DNA from: Microbacterium sp. RU1D | GTDB taxonomy: Bacteria > Actinomycetota > Actinomycetes > Actinomycetales > Microbacteriaceae | DNA length: 64,000 nucleotides | Assembly: GCF_900156435.1 (NCBI RefSeq) | Contig: NZ_FTPQ01000001.1 | Location: 62,001 to 126,000, forward strand | Reading direction: 5' to 3' | Part shown: one piece after another, positions 32,525 through 41,074 of the stretch | Layout: every line of letters begins with the position of its first letter | Position numbering within the stretch: position 1 is the first letter of the stretch | Program-made: the position numbers and the translations under genes | Notes under the pieces: generated by a model | Seen by the model: the letters and a program-made list of their open reading frames with translations, nothing else | Told to the model about the DNA's origin: nothing | Database searches by the model: none

Positions 32525-35500
32525 TCAGCTCCGGGTGGAGCCTGCTCCGCGACGGCGGCGCCACAGCAACGCCCCGCCGAGCAGGAGCAGCACGGCCGCA
32601 CCCGCACCCGTCACGGCGAGGCCTTCGCCGTGCATGCCGGTGTTCGCGAGGCCGCCCGCGGTTCCGCCCCACGCGGATCCGGGCGCCGTGGACGATCCGG
32701 AGCCGGGCGACGACCCCGCTCCGGCGCCCCCGGCGTTCGAGCCACCGCCGGCGCCGGAGCCGCCGCCGTTGCCCGAACCGTTCCCGTTGCCGTTGCCGTT
32801 CCCGTTGCCGTTGCCCGACCCGTTGCCGCCGGCACCCGGATCGACCGGGGCGGCTGCGGGGACGATGGCCGCGGAGCGTGCCGATCCGACCGCGAAGCCG
32901 TCCGCGGCCGCGGTGACCTCCACCGAGATCTCCCGCCCCTCGTCGGCAGCGGTGAGAGCGTAGGCGTCGGCCGTGGCATCCGGAATGGGCGCTCCGTCGC
33001 GCAACCAGGCGAACGAGAGCGCGGCATCCGCCGGGTCGGTGACGGCCGTGGCCCGGACGATCGAACCGACACGCGCTTCGCCGGTCACGACGGGGGTGTC
33101 GATGCCGACGATGCGGTTCACGGTCACCGTGTACGTGCGCGTGCTCCCATCGGGTGCGGTCACCCCCACGGAGCCCACGCCCGCGGCGTCACCCGGCTGG
33201 GTCACCACGACCGACGCGTCCTGGTCGACCGCCAGCGCGTGCAGGGTCGGCCACGCCGCTCCGGTGGACGAGACGGTGTAGGCGAGAGTGCCGGCGTCGA
33301 AGCCCTCCACCGGCTGGTCGCCGACGGTGAGGCGCGCGAGGTCGGCGATGCCGGCGAGCGACGCCGAGGCCGCGGAGATCTCGACCTCCGAGACGATCAT
33401 GTGCGTCTGCGGGCGGGCGTTCAGGATCACACGGACCTCGTCGGCCGCACCCGTCACGGGGACGTCGACCTTCGGCGCACCGTTCGCGGGCGTCGGAACG
33501 GCGACCTCGTCTCCCCTCACCCAGCCGCCCCCGCTCACCCGGTGGTCCACACGCACGGTCGTGGGCCAGCTGAGCGTGCTGCCGTCCTTGTAGAACTGCA
33601 CCGACACATGACTGAGGGTCTCGCGCTTGGCGAGGACGTAGCTCAGGGTGTCCTGCGTGTTCTTCGTGCCGCCGCGCCAGTTCGACCAGCCCTTGTCGGT
33701 GGTGACACCGTTGATGGTGTTCGCGACGGGGTACCCCGACTCCGTGTACGTCGCCGACGGCGTGCTCTGCGGGGCGACGTTGTTCGCGGCCGCGTCCGTG
33801 ACGATGACGGTCAGTTTCGCGTCGAGACGCTCACCGGCGGGGCCCGTCGCGACACCGGTCACCGAGACCGTCCCCGGCTGCGCGAAGGCGGAGTCCACCA
33901 CACCGTCCCAGTTCCACTCAACGGGAAGGGAGAAACCCGCACCCGACGGGGTGAGCTCGGCCTGCACCGTGGTGTCCGCCTGGCTCTCGACGGCAGAGAG
34001 GGCGCTCCCGGCGGCCACGGTGACCGAGGCGGGACGCGTGGCGGTGTAGGCACCGACCTCGACCGTCGCCGTCGCCTCGAACGCTCCGCCGAACAGATCG
34101 GTGCCGGCACCGCGGACCGTGACGGTTCCGGGCGTGGAGAAGTCGACACCGTCGAGCTGCCAGATCACGGGCGCACTGCGCCGGATGCCACCGGCGTAGC
34201 GGACCGTCACGGTCGCGGGGAGGGACGGCGTCGCGCCGACGGCCGTCGCGGCCGAAACCGGGTCGGTGCCCACGACCGTGGTGCCGGCGATCTTCCACTG
34301 CTGGTTCCCGCCGCCGTTGGAGGTCCACAGGCCCACGGTCGCGCCGGGCGTGGTGCTGGCCTGGTTCACGTCGAGCACGCGCTCGCCCGCCACGTTCAGC
34401 ACCGAGTAGTACTCGCCGTCCGTGGTCGACGCCATCCACTGCGTCGCGGGGTCGCCCGCGGCCGCGGCCGGATCGGCATCCACGAGGGCCGTGCCGCCGT
34501 TGCGGGATGCCAGGAACTTCCCCGTTCCGTTCTGCAGGGTGAAACGGTGCCGGTTCGTGCCGGCGCCGTCGATCGTGCGAACGGTCCACGACTGAGCACG
34601 GGCGGCCTCGGCGGTCGTCGCGGTCGCGCGGATGGCGACGCCCGAGGACGCATCCAGGGCCAGGCCGCTCTGCAGGCCGGTGAGCTGCACCGTCTGACCG
34701 TCGCGGAAGGCCGCGGCGTCGTCGGAGACGCCCGAGACGCCGTCGATCACGAACGTGGTGACCGACTTCGCGGGCACCGTCAGGGTGGCGGTGCGCGTCG
34801 CCGGGTCGACCGCGACCTTCTGACCCTCCTGGAGGGCGTTGACCGTCGGCTGCGCGACCGTCGACTCGGTGGTCACGATCGGAGTGACGGTGGCACCGGG
34901 GGCGATGCTCGCGAAGTCGCGCAGGTCGATCTGCACCGTCTTGGCGGAGTCGTCGCCGTTCACGTGCACGATCGTCGCGCCCTGGCCGTCGGCGTCGACC
35001 GCCGCGGTGGACCGCGCGTCGTCGGTGGACATCAGACGGTCGCCGGGGTGGATGTAGTGCGTGAAGTTGCGGACGGTGTTGTACTTCTCGTTCGTCAGCA
35101 CCTTGCACGACGGGTCGGCCTCGCCGTCGGCGATGCGGCGGAGCGACTTGCCCTCGGCGTTGCAGTCGAAATCGATGTAGACGCTGCCCCAGTTGAGGTT
35201 CTCGACCTTCTGCATGTTGTAGAGGTCTTCGACCGGCTGCCAGAACACCCAGGCGGTCGGTTCGAGCTCGCGGAGGTCGCCGACGATGTGCTCGGCCATG
35301 CCGATGCCGTTGTCGATGTCGTCGGTCCGGAAACCCCCGGCCGTCCAGTTGCCCTCGACCTCGCTCATCCACAGCGGCTTGTCGGCGGCCTTGGCGATGT
35401 CGCGCACGACCTGGCGACCACTCGTGCCGTAGGTGTGCACGTTGAGCTGGTCGACGAGGCTTTTCGACTGCGCCGACCAGGTGTTCCAGTTCGACGCGAA

Positions 35501-36415
35501 GATCCCCGGGTTGGTCTCGTCCATCGCCGAGATGACGGCATCCGTGGTCGTGCTCGGCTGGGCGAGGCGGGCGGAGAGGGCTTTGACCATCGCGTCCTGC
35601 GCCTGCGGGCCGATGTGCGCGCCCTCCTGGCGCCCGCCCGTGGGCCACGTCGCCCCGTTCGGGATCTGCGTCTGCCAGTAGTTCGTGTTCGGCTCGTTGA
35701 ACGGGTCGATCGTGTCGAACCGGATGCCATGGGCCTTCTCGAGCTCGTCGACGACGGTGACGAGGTACCCGGCGAATTTCTCCATGTCCGCCGGGGCGAG
35801 CTGCTCGCTGGTGGCGTTGTTGATGCCGCCGGAGACGTATCCGCTCTGCGTGAGGAAGTAGGGCGGGGAGTTGCTGAACGCCTCCCAGTGGGTGACCTTG
35901 TCCTTCAACGCGTCGATCCACCACCGCTGCGCCGAGTCGGCGTCGAAGTCGTACGCATCCGGGTCGTCGGGGTTCCAGGCGGCCTTGTACCGGGCTCGGT
36001 CGGCGTAGGTCGAGGTGATCGCGCCCTGCGCGTCGGTGGCGCCGAGGTCGGGATTCCAGAAGCCGGGCACCGCTCCACCGGGGCGCAGGTACGCCGGCAC
36101 GTCGGAGGCGTTGCCGCCGCCGATGTTGTACCGGGCGATGTTGAGGTTCAGACCTTCGTCGCCGAACACCGCGTCGAAGAGCTTCTGGCGCACGTCGGCG
36201 GGGTAGTTGCCGGTGGCGTTGGCGAACCACACCAGGCTCGTGCCCCACCCCTCGAAGGGGTCCGCTGCCGTCGCGGGGTTGGGGGTGATGCGCACCGTCG
36301 CGGTGGTCGGTTCCGCTGCGGCTGCGGGCGCTGCCGTCGCGGTGGTCGTCGCCGCGATCCCTCCGGCGGCCAAGGCGACAGCACAGGTCATCGACAACAG
36401 TCGAGCTGACTTCAT
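32525..36415 (-). CDS. Secreted, sortase-anchored GH30 glycosidase (endo-beta-1,6-galactanase-like)
   Basis: A 1296-residue modular surface enzyme. A signal peptide (about 1-34) is followed by a GH30 domain (about 40-500) with FEGWGTSLVWFANATG, the proton-donor Glu in DPFNEPNTNYW and the nucleophile Glu in LWMSEVEGNW; the GWGTSL and SNSPPYFL blocks resemble beta-1,6-galactanases. Next come a ricin-type (CBM13-like) lectin domain (about 565-705), a bacterial Ig-like pair, an F5/8-type discoidin domain (about 860-1000), a cadherin-like and an Ig-like domain, a Gly/Asn/Ser linker, the sorting signal LANTG, a hydrophobic helix and WRRRRG. LAXTG signals are used by class E sortases. It should cut arabinogalactan side chains at the cell surface. 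Tandem LacI operators lie upstream. Confidence 0.88.
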   Translation of the reverse strand: MKSARLLSMTCAVALAAGGIAATTTATAAPAAAAEPTTATVRITPNPATAADPFEGWGTSLVWFANATGNYPADVRQKLFDAVFGDEGLNLNIARYNIGGGNASDVPAYLRPGGAVPGFWNPDLGATDAQGAITSTYADRARYKAAWNPDDPDAYDFDADSAQRWWIDALKDKVTHWEAFSNSPPYFLTQSGYVSGGINNATSEQLAPADMEKFAGYLVTVVDELEKAHGIRFDTIDPFNEPNTNYWQTQIPNGATWPTGGRQEGAHIGPQAQDAMVKALSARLAQPSTTTDAVISAMDETNPGIFASNWNTWSAQSKSLVDQLNVHTYGTSGRQVVRDIAKAADKPLWMSEVEGNWTAGGFRTDDIDNGIGMAEHIVGDLRELEPTAWVFWQPVEDLYNMQKVENLNWGSVYIDFDCNAEGKSLRRIADGEADPSCKVLTNEKYNTVRNFTHYIHPGDRLMSTDDARSTAAVDADGQGATIVHVNGDDSAKTVQIDLRDFASIAPGATVTPIVTTESTVAQPTVNALQEGQKVAVDPATRTATLTVPAKSVTTFVIDGVSGVSDDAAAFRDGQTVQLTGLQSGLALDASSGVAIRATATTAEAARAQSWTVRTIDGAGTNRHRFTLQNGTGKFLASRNGGTALVDADPAAAAGDPATQWMASTTDGEYYSVLNVAGERVLDVNQASTTPGATVGLWTSNGGGNQQWKIAGTTVVGTDPVSAATAVGATPSLPATVTVRYAGGIRRSAPVIWQLDGVDFSTPGTVTVRGAGTDLFGGAFEATATVEVGAYTATRPASVTVAAGSALSAVESQADTTVQAELTPSGAGFSLPVEWNWDGVVDSAFAQPGTVSVTGVATGPAGERLDAKLTVIVTDAAANNVAPQSTPSATYTESGYPVANTINGVTTDKGWSNWRGGTKNTQDTLSYVLAKRETLSHVSVQFYKDGSTLSWPTTVRVDHRVSGGGWVRGDEVAVPTPANGAPKVDVPVTGAADEVRVILNARPQTHMIVSEVEISAASASLAGIADLARLTVGDQPVEGFDAGTLAYTVSSTGAAWPTLHALAVDQDASVVVTQPGDAAGVGSVGVTAPDGSTRTYTVTVNRIVGIDTPVVTGEARVGSIVRATAVTDPADAALSFAWLRDGAPIPDATADAYALTAADEGREISVEVTAAADGFAVGSARSAAIVPAAAPVDPGAGGNGSGNGNGNGNGNGNGSGNGGGSGAGGGSNAGGAGAGSSPGSGSSTAPGSAWGGTAGGLANTGMHGEGLAVTGAGAAVLLLLGGALLWRRRRGAGSTRS
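32770..32826. repeat. Hexanucleotide repeat encoding the Gly-Asn linker
   Basis: Repeated CCGTTG/CCGTTC hexamers on the plus strand encode alternating Gly and Asn just before the wall-sorting signal of the GH30 protein. The hexamer keeps the frame, so linker length can vary by slippage. Confidence 0.8.
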
Positions 36416-36460
36416 CGTCGTTCCGATCCGGCCGCATCGTCGCGGCCCTCGTGGGTGGGG

Positions 36461-36490
36461 ATGTTGACGTCAACATGTTGACGTCAACAT
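36461..36490. promoter_or_regulatory. Tandem LacI operators upstream of the GH30 gene
   Basis: Two perfect 16-bp palindromes ATGTTGACGTCAACAT at 36461-36476 and 36475-36490 share two bases. Their sequence matches sites around the importer promoter (37601-37649), so the regulator encoded between them is the likely ligand. They lie 46-75 bp upstream of ATG 36415. I could not assign a confident -10 here; TAGGTT just upstream is a candidate. Confidence 0.85.
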
Positions 36491-36538
36491 CGAACCTAGC
36501 GGAGGGTCGCGCCGAGACGCAATGCCCCGGAGCCGTCC

Positions 36539-37585
36539 TCAGCGGCGCGGGCCGGAGCTCTCCCGCACGACCAGCGAGGTCGGCACGAGAGTGCGCGCGT
36601 GCTCGCCGCCGCTGCCCTCGATGTCGGCGATCAGCGCCGTCATCGCCTCCTCGCCCACGCGCTCGAAGCGCTGGCGGACCGTCGTCAGCGGGGGCCAGAA
36701 GTTCGCCGACTCCGGCATGTCGTCGAAGCCGACGACACTGACATCCGCGGGGACGGCGCGCCCCGTCTCGTGCAGCGCGCGGATGACGCCGAGCGCCATC
36801 TGATCGTTGGCCGCGAATACGGCCGTGACCTCCGGCATCGTCGCGAGCGCGAGGCCGATGCGGTGCCCCGACTCGGCCGTCCAGTCGCCGATCTGCACCT
36901 CCGGCACGCGGCATCCGCGTTGCTCGAGGGCGGCGCGCCAGGCGTCGCGGCGACGCTCCGCAGCGAACGACTCGGGCGGCCCCGAGACGTGCCACACCGT
37001 CTCGTGACCGAGGTCGAGGAGATGCTCCGTCGCGAGCCGAGCGCCCTGCGCCTGGTCGTTGTCGACCACCGCGTAGGGATAGTCGGCGCTGGAGTCGACG
37101 ACCACGACCGGCAGTCCCGACGGGATCGACAGCTCGTTCTCACCCAGGCGGTGGGTCTCGATCAGGATGACGATGCCGTCGACGGCGTGCTCGCGCAGGC
37201 GGAGGAAGGCGCCCGAGACGTCGGACTGCGACGCCGAGTGCACGGTGATGAGGGTGATGGAGTATCCGGATGCCGCTGCCATCGACGCGAGCGCGTCGAG
37301 GGTACGGGTGTTGCCGTAGGAGCTCAGCGAGAACATGATGACGCCGATGCTGCGGAACCGTCCCGAGCGGAGGGCGCGCGCCGCACTGTTCGGGCGGTAA
37401 CCCAGGGTGGACATGGCATCGAGCACCCGCTGCCGCGTCTCGGGGTCGACGTTCGCACGGCCGTTGGCCACGCGCGAGACGGTCTGGCCGGAGACACCCG
37501 CCGCCGCGGCAACGTCGGCCATCGACACCTCCCGCCGACGCTCGCGCGTCGGGATCGCGGTCGACGTCGTCGTCGTTTCGCTCAT
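36539..37585 (-). CDS. LacI family transcriptional regulator (arabinogalactan locus)
   Basis: A 348-residue repressor. The N-terminal LacI HTH (about 20-65) reads SMADVAAAAGVSGQTVSRVANG, the hinge helix NSAARALRSGR follows, and the sensor domain contains SYGNTRTLDALASMAA, LATEHLLDLGHETVWHVSG and SVVGFDDMPESANFWPPLTTV. It is flanked on both sides by matching palindromes: the tandem pair before GH30 and the pair at the importer promoter, which also covers its own 5' region, so autoregulation is likely. The effector is presumably a galacto- or arabino-oligosaccharide released by the locus enzymes. ATG 37585 follows a GGGGG-containing purine stretch. Confidence 0.93.
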   Translation of the reverse strand: MSETTTTSTAIPTRERRREVSMADVAAAAGVSGQTVSRVANGRANVDPETRQRVLDAMSTLGYRPNSAARALRSGRFRSIGVIMFSLSSYGNTRTLDALASMAAASGYSITLITVHSASQSDVSGAFLRLREHAVDGIVILIETHRLGENELSIPSGLPVVVVDSSADYPYAVVDNDQAQGARLATEHLLDLGHETVWHVSGPPESFAAERRRDAWRAALEQRGCRVPEVQIGDWTAESGHRIGLALATMPEVTAVFAANDQMALGVIRALHETGRAVPADVSVVGFDDMPESANFWPPLTTVRQRFERVGEEAMTALIADIEGSGGEHARTLVPTSLVVRESSGPRR

Positions 37586-37600
37586 GCCTGCCCCCTGAAG

Positions 37601-37649
37601 ATGTTGACGTTGACACCCTAGCGGGGGCGGGTTATGTTTACGTCAACAT
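37601..37649 (+). promoter_or_regulatory. Importer promoter bracketed by two LacI operators
   Basis: TTGACA (37610-37615) and TATGTT (37633-37638) are 17 bp apart. One operator, ATGTTGACGTTGACAC (37601-37616, right half degenerate), covers the -35; the other, ATGTTTACGTCAACAT (37634-37649), covers the -10 and start. Their centres are 33 bp apart, about three helical turns, which would suit cooperative or looped binding. The divergent regulator gene is within reach of the same sites. Confidence 0.85.
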
Positions 37650-37695
37650 CCCGACGACCCGGCCGGGATGCGCACCAACGAAGAGGCACCGGACG

Positions 37696-38619
37696 ATGAC
37701 GACCACCGCGGCACCCCCGCCCGCCCTGCGCACCCCGCGGCGCAAGCGGCGCGCACGAATCGACGATCGAGGCTGGCTGTTCGTCGCCCCCTTCGCTCTC
37801 GTCTTCGCGCTCGTGTTCCTGGCACCGCTGGCGTACAGCGTCTACCTCAGCCTCTTCCGCGATCAGCTCATCGGCGGCAACGCGTTCGTGGGTCTCGAGA
37901 ACTACGTCACCGCGTTCGGCGACCCCAAGTTCTGGGACGGATTCGGACGCGTCGCGGTGTTCCTCGTCGTGCAGGTGCCGGTCATGCTGCTGCTGGCCCT
38001 GGCCGCGGCCCTCGCGATCGACAGTGCCCGACTGCACGCGGCGGGTTTCTACCGCATCGTGATCTTCCTGCCCTACGCCGTACCCGCGGTCGTCGCCGTG
38101 CTCATGTGGGGCTACATCTACGGCGACCAGTTCGGCCTGACACGCAACCTCAACGACCTGCTCGGCGGGCAGTTCGTCCAGCCCTTCGTGCCGGAATGGA
38201 TGCTGCTGTCGATCGGCAACATCGTGACGTGGCAGTTCGTGGGCTACAACATGCTCATCTTCTACTCATCGCTGAAGACCATTCCCGGCGAGCTGTACGA
38301 AGCGGCATCCATCGACGGGGCGGGCGCCTGGCGCACGATCTTCTCGATCAAGATCCCGGCCGTGCGCGGCGCGATCGTCATCGCCACGATCTTCTCCATC
38401 ATCGGCAGCTTCCAGCTCTTCAACGAGCCCAACATCCTCAAGCCGCTGGCCCCGAACACCATCTCGACGTTCTTCACGCCGAACATGTACGCCTACAACC
38501 TCTCGTTCGCCGGCCAGCAGTACAACTACGCCGCCACGATCGCCATCATCATGGGCGTCATCACCGCGGTGATCGCCTACGTCGTGCAGCTGCGCGGCTC
38601 ACGTCAGGAGGCGCGATGA
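37696..38619 (+). CDS. Sugar ABC transporter permease (MalF type)
   Basis: A 307-residue CUT1 permease with a basic N-terminus and six helices. The EAA motif is EAASIDGAGAWRTIFSIKIP. It is the first gene of the arabinogalactan importer operon, 47 bp downstream of the LacI-controlled promoter. GAGGCACCGG precedes the ATG. It pairs with the next product; their genes overlap by four bases (ATGA). No ATPase gene is linked, as in the uronate importer. Confidence 0.93.
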   Translation: MTTTAAPPPALRTPRRKRRARIDDRGWLFVAPFALVFALVFLAPLAYSVYLSLFRDQLIGGNAFVGLENYVTAFGDPKFWDGFGRVAVFLVVQVPVMLLLALAAALAIDSARLHAAGFYRIVIFLPYAVPAVVAVLMWGYIYGDQFGLTRNLNDLLGGQFVQPFVPEWMLLSIGNIVTWQFVGYNMLIFYSSLKTIPGELYEAASIDGAGAWRTIFSIKIPAVRGAIVIATIFSIIGSFQLFNEPNILKPLAPNTISTFFTPNMYAYNLSFAGQQYNYAATIAIIMGVITAVIAYVVQLRGSRQEAR

Positions 38620-39554
38620 CCACCGCGACCGCACCCCGCACCGACACGGTCGCCGTGACCACGCCCCGCACCGGCCGCGCCGGCACGCGCTTCGCGCGCA
38701 CCTCGCCCACGCGCAGCAAGAAGTCGATCGTGCTGAGCATCGTCATGGGCCTGTACCTGCTGTACACGCTCGTGCCGCTGTTCTGGCTCGTCATCAACGC
38801 CACCAAGACGCAGCCCGACCTGTTCACGACCTTCGGTCTCGGACCGGGCAACAGCTTCGCCCTGTTCGACAACATCGCGCAGACACTGACCTACCGCGAC
38901 GGCATCTTCGTGCGCTGGCTCGGCAACACGCTGCTCTACGTCGTCGTCGGCGCGGGCGGCGCGACCCTGCTCGCGACCCTCGCCGGGTACGGGCTCGCGA
39001 AGTACAACTTCCGCGGTCGCAAGGCGGTCTTCGCCGTGGTGCTCGGCGCGATCGCCGTCCCCGGAACCGCCCTCGCCGTCCCGACGTTCCTGCTGTTCAG
39101 CCAGCTCGGCATCACCAACACCCCGTGGGCGATCATCATCCCCTCGCTCATCAGCCCTTTCGGGCTGTACCTCATCTGGGTGTACGCGAGCGACGCCATC
39201 CCCACCGAGCTGCTCGAGGCCGCGCGCATGGACGGCGCGGGCGAGTTCCGCACGTTCTTCACCATCTCGATCCGCCTGCTCACGCCGGGCATCGTGACCG
39301 TGCTGCTGTTCGCCGTCGTGGCGACCTGGAACAACTACTTCCTGCCGTTGATCATGCTCAGCGACCCCTCGTGGTACCCGCTCACCGTCGGGCTCAACCA
39401 GTGGAACGCGCAGGCCATCGGCGTGGGCGCCCAGCCCATCTACAACCTCGTGATCACCGGGGCGCTGCTGTCGATCCTCCCGATCGTCGCCGCGTTCCTC
39501 GTGCTGCAGCGCTTCTGGCAGTCGGGCCTGAGCGCCGGCAGCGTCAAGCAGTGA
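38616..39554 (+). CDS. Carbohydrate ABC transporter permease (MalG type)
   Basis: A 312-residue CUT1 permease. A 30-residue Thr/Arg-rich N-terminus precedes six helices, and the EAA loop is EAARMDGAGEFRTFFTISI. The ATG at 38616 has CAGGAGG eight bases upstream and overlaps the preceding stop. Together with the previous gene it should import galacto- or arabino-oligosaccharides released by the surface GH30 enzyme. The frame is open further upstream only as a shadow of the first permease. Confidence 0.93.
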   Translation: MTTATAPRTDTVAVTTPRTGRAGTRFARTSPTRSKKSIVLSIVMGLYLLYTLVPLFWLVINATKTQPDLFTTFGLGPGNSFALFDNIAQTLTYRDGIFVRWLGNTLLYVVVGAGGATLLATLAGYGLAKYNFRGRKAVFAVVLGAIAVPGTALAVPTFLLFSQLGITNTPWAIIIPSLISPFGLYLIWVYASDAIPTELLEAARMDGAGEFRTFFTISIRLLTPGIVTVLLFAVVATWNNYFLPLIMLSDPSWYPLTVGLNQWNAQAIGVGAQPIYNLVITGALLSILPIVAAFLVLQRFWQSGLSAGSVKQ

Positions 39555-39645
39555 TCCGCTGACCCCCCACACCGCCTCGTCCCGGCACGGGCACGTCGCA
39601 CCTGCATCCGCAACACCATCCACAACAACGAAGTAGAGGAAACCG

Positions 39646-41004
39646 ATGACATTCATGCGCAAGGGCTCCGCCGTGCGGCGGACCGTCTTCGCCGTCGCCG
39701 CGACCGCCCTGTCGGTCGGCGCGCTCACCGCGTGCTCGGGCGGCAACGCCGGCGGCGCTGCCGCGGGCTCGGCCGACGACATCGAGAAGGCCCTCGAGGC
39801 CGGCGGCGAGATCACGTACTGGTCGTGGACGCCCTCGGCCGAGGCGCAGGTCGCGGCGTTCGAGAAGAAGTACCCCAACGTGAAGGTGAACTACGTCAAC
39901 GCGGGCACCAACACCGAGGAGTACACGAAGCTCCAGAACGCGATCAAGGCCGGCTCGGGCGCCCCCGACGTCGTGCAGATCGAGTACTACGCCTTCCCGC
40001 AGTTCGCGCTCTCGGACTCGCTGCTCGACCTGTCGTCGTACGGCTTCGGCGACCTCGAGGACGACTACGCCACGGGCCCGTGGGGTTCGGTCGACTTCGA
40101 CGGCAAGATCTACGGCCTTCCGCAGGACTCGGGCCCCATGGCCCTCTTCTACAACAAGAGCGTCTTCGACCAGTACGGCATCGCCGTGCCCACCACGTGG
40201 GACGAGTACTACGCCGCCGCCCAGAAGCTGCACGCGGCCGACCCGACCAAGTACATCACCGCCGACACCGGCGACTCCGGCTTCACGACCAGCATGATCT
40301 GGCAGGCCGGCGGCACCCCCTTCACGACCACGGGCGACGCGGGCACCGATGTCACCATCGACCTGCAGGACGACGGCTCGAAGAAGTTCGCCGAGAACTG
40401 GAACCGTCTGATCGAGGGCGATCTGCTCGCGACCACGCCCAGCTGGAGCGACGAGTGGTTCAAGGGCCTCGGCGACGGCTCGATCGCCTCGCTCGTCATC
40501 GGCGCCTGGATGCCCGGTGTGCTGGAGTCCTCCGTGGAGGACGGCGCCGGCAAGTGGGCCGTGGCCCCCATCCCCACCTACGACGGCACGCCGGCGACCG
40601 CTGAGAACGGCGGCGGCGGCCAGGCCGTGACCAAGCAGAGCAAGAACCCCGCCCTCGCGGCCGGCTTCCTGAAGTGGCTGAACAACGACGAGGAGAGCCT
40701 GCAGATCTTCGCGGAGTCGGGCGGCTTCCCCTCGACCACGGCGCAGCTGAGCGACCCCTCGTTCGTCGACCAGAAGTCGGAGTACTTCGGCGGTCAGCAG
40801 ATCAACCAGGTGCTGACCCAGGCGTCCAGCGACGTCGTGAAGGGCTGGAGCTACCTGCCGTTCCAGGTCTACGCGAACAGCATCTACAGCGACACCGTCG
40901 GCCAGGCGTACGCCAACAAGACCGACCTGAACGAGGGTCTGACCACCTGGCAGGACCAGCTCGTCCAGTACGGCAACGACCAGGGCTTCTCGGTCAACAA
41001 GTAA
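39646..41004 (+). CDS. Extracellular sugar-binding lipoprotein (CUT1 ABC importer)
   Basis: A 452-residue binding protein. A signal with lipobox LTACSGG (Cys about residue 30) marks a lipoprotein. The mature protein has the family-1 features: EITYWSWTPSAEAQVAAFEK at the start, GLPQDSGPMALFYNKSVFDQ and AWMPGVLESS. Aromatic residues around FNKS and W-rich segments probably form the sugar site. GTAGAGGAAACC precedes the ATG. It is the third gene of the importer operon; a strong hairpin directly after it separates it from the glycosidase genes and probably raises its relative expression. Confidence 0.93.
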   Translation: MTFMRKGSAVRRTVFAVAATALSVGALTACSGGNAGGAAAGSADDIEKALEAGGEITYWSWTPSAEAQVAAFEKKYPNVKVNYVNAGTNTEEYTKLQNAIKAGSGAPDVVQIEYYAFPQFALSDSLLDLSSYGFGDLEDDYATGPWGSVDFDGKIYGLPQDSGPMALFYNKSVFDQYGIAVPTTWDEYYAAAQKLHAADPTKYITADTGDSGFTTSMIWQAGGTPFTTTGDAGTDVTIDLQDDGSKKFAENWNRLIEGDLLATTPSWSDEWFKGLGDGSIASLVIGAWMPGVLESSVEDGAGKWAVAPIPTYDGTPATAENGGGGQAVTKQSKNPALAAGFLKWLNNDEESLQIFAESGGFPSTTAQLSDPSFVDQKSEYFGGQQINQVLTQASSDVVKGWSYLPFQVYANSIYSDTVGQAYANKTDLNEGLTTWQDQLVQYGNDQGFSVNK

Positions 41005-41015
41005 CGAGAGTCACC

Positions 41016-41050
41016 GGGGCGGGCCGCAGCGAACGCATGCGGCCCGCCCC
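41016..41050 (+). terminator. Attenuator/terminator hairpin after the binding-protein gene
   Basis: GGGGCGGGCCGCA pairs perfectly with TGCGGCCCGCCCC (13 bp) across a 9-base loop, followed by a C/T tract (TCCCTTTCCC). It begins 11 bp after the stop and 24 bp before the GH51 start, so it is likely to act as a partial terminator within the operon. Confidence 0.75.
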
Positions 41051-41074
41051 TCCCTTTCCCTCCCGAGGAGAGCC

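Noticed and set aside
32237..36409. A 1390-codon open frame antisense to the GH30 gene
   Set aside because: It is Arg/Gly/Val-rich with no domain and exists because GC-rich codons leave few stops on the opposite strand. The GH30 strand has a signal peptide, catalytic motifs and a sorting signal. The same applies to long antisense frames at 42,049-45,048, 23,650-26,211 and 13,142-16,015.
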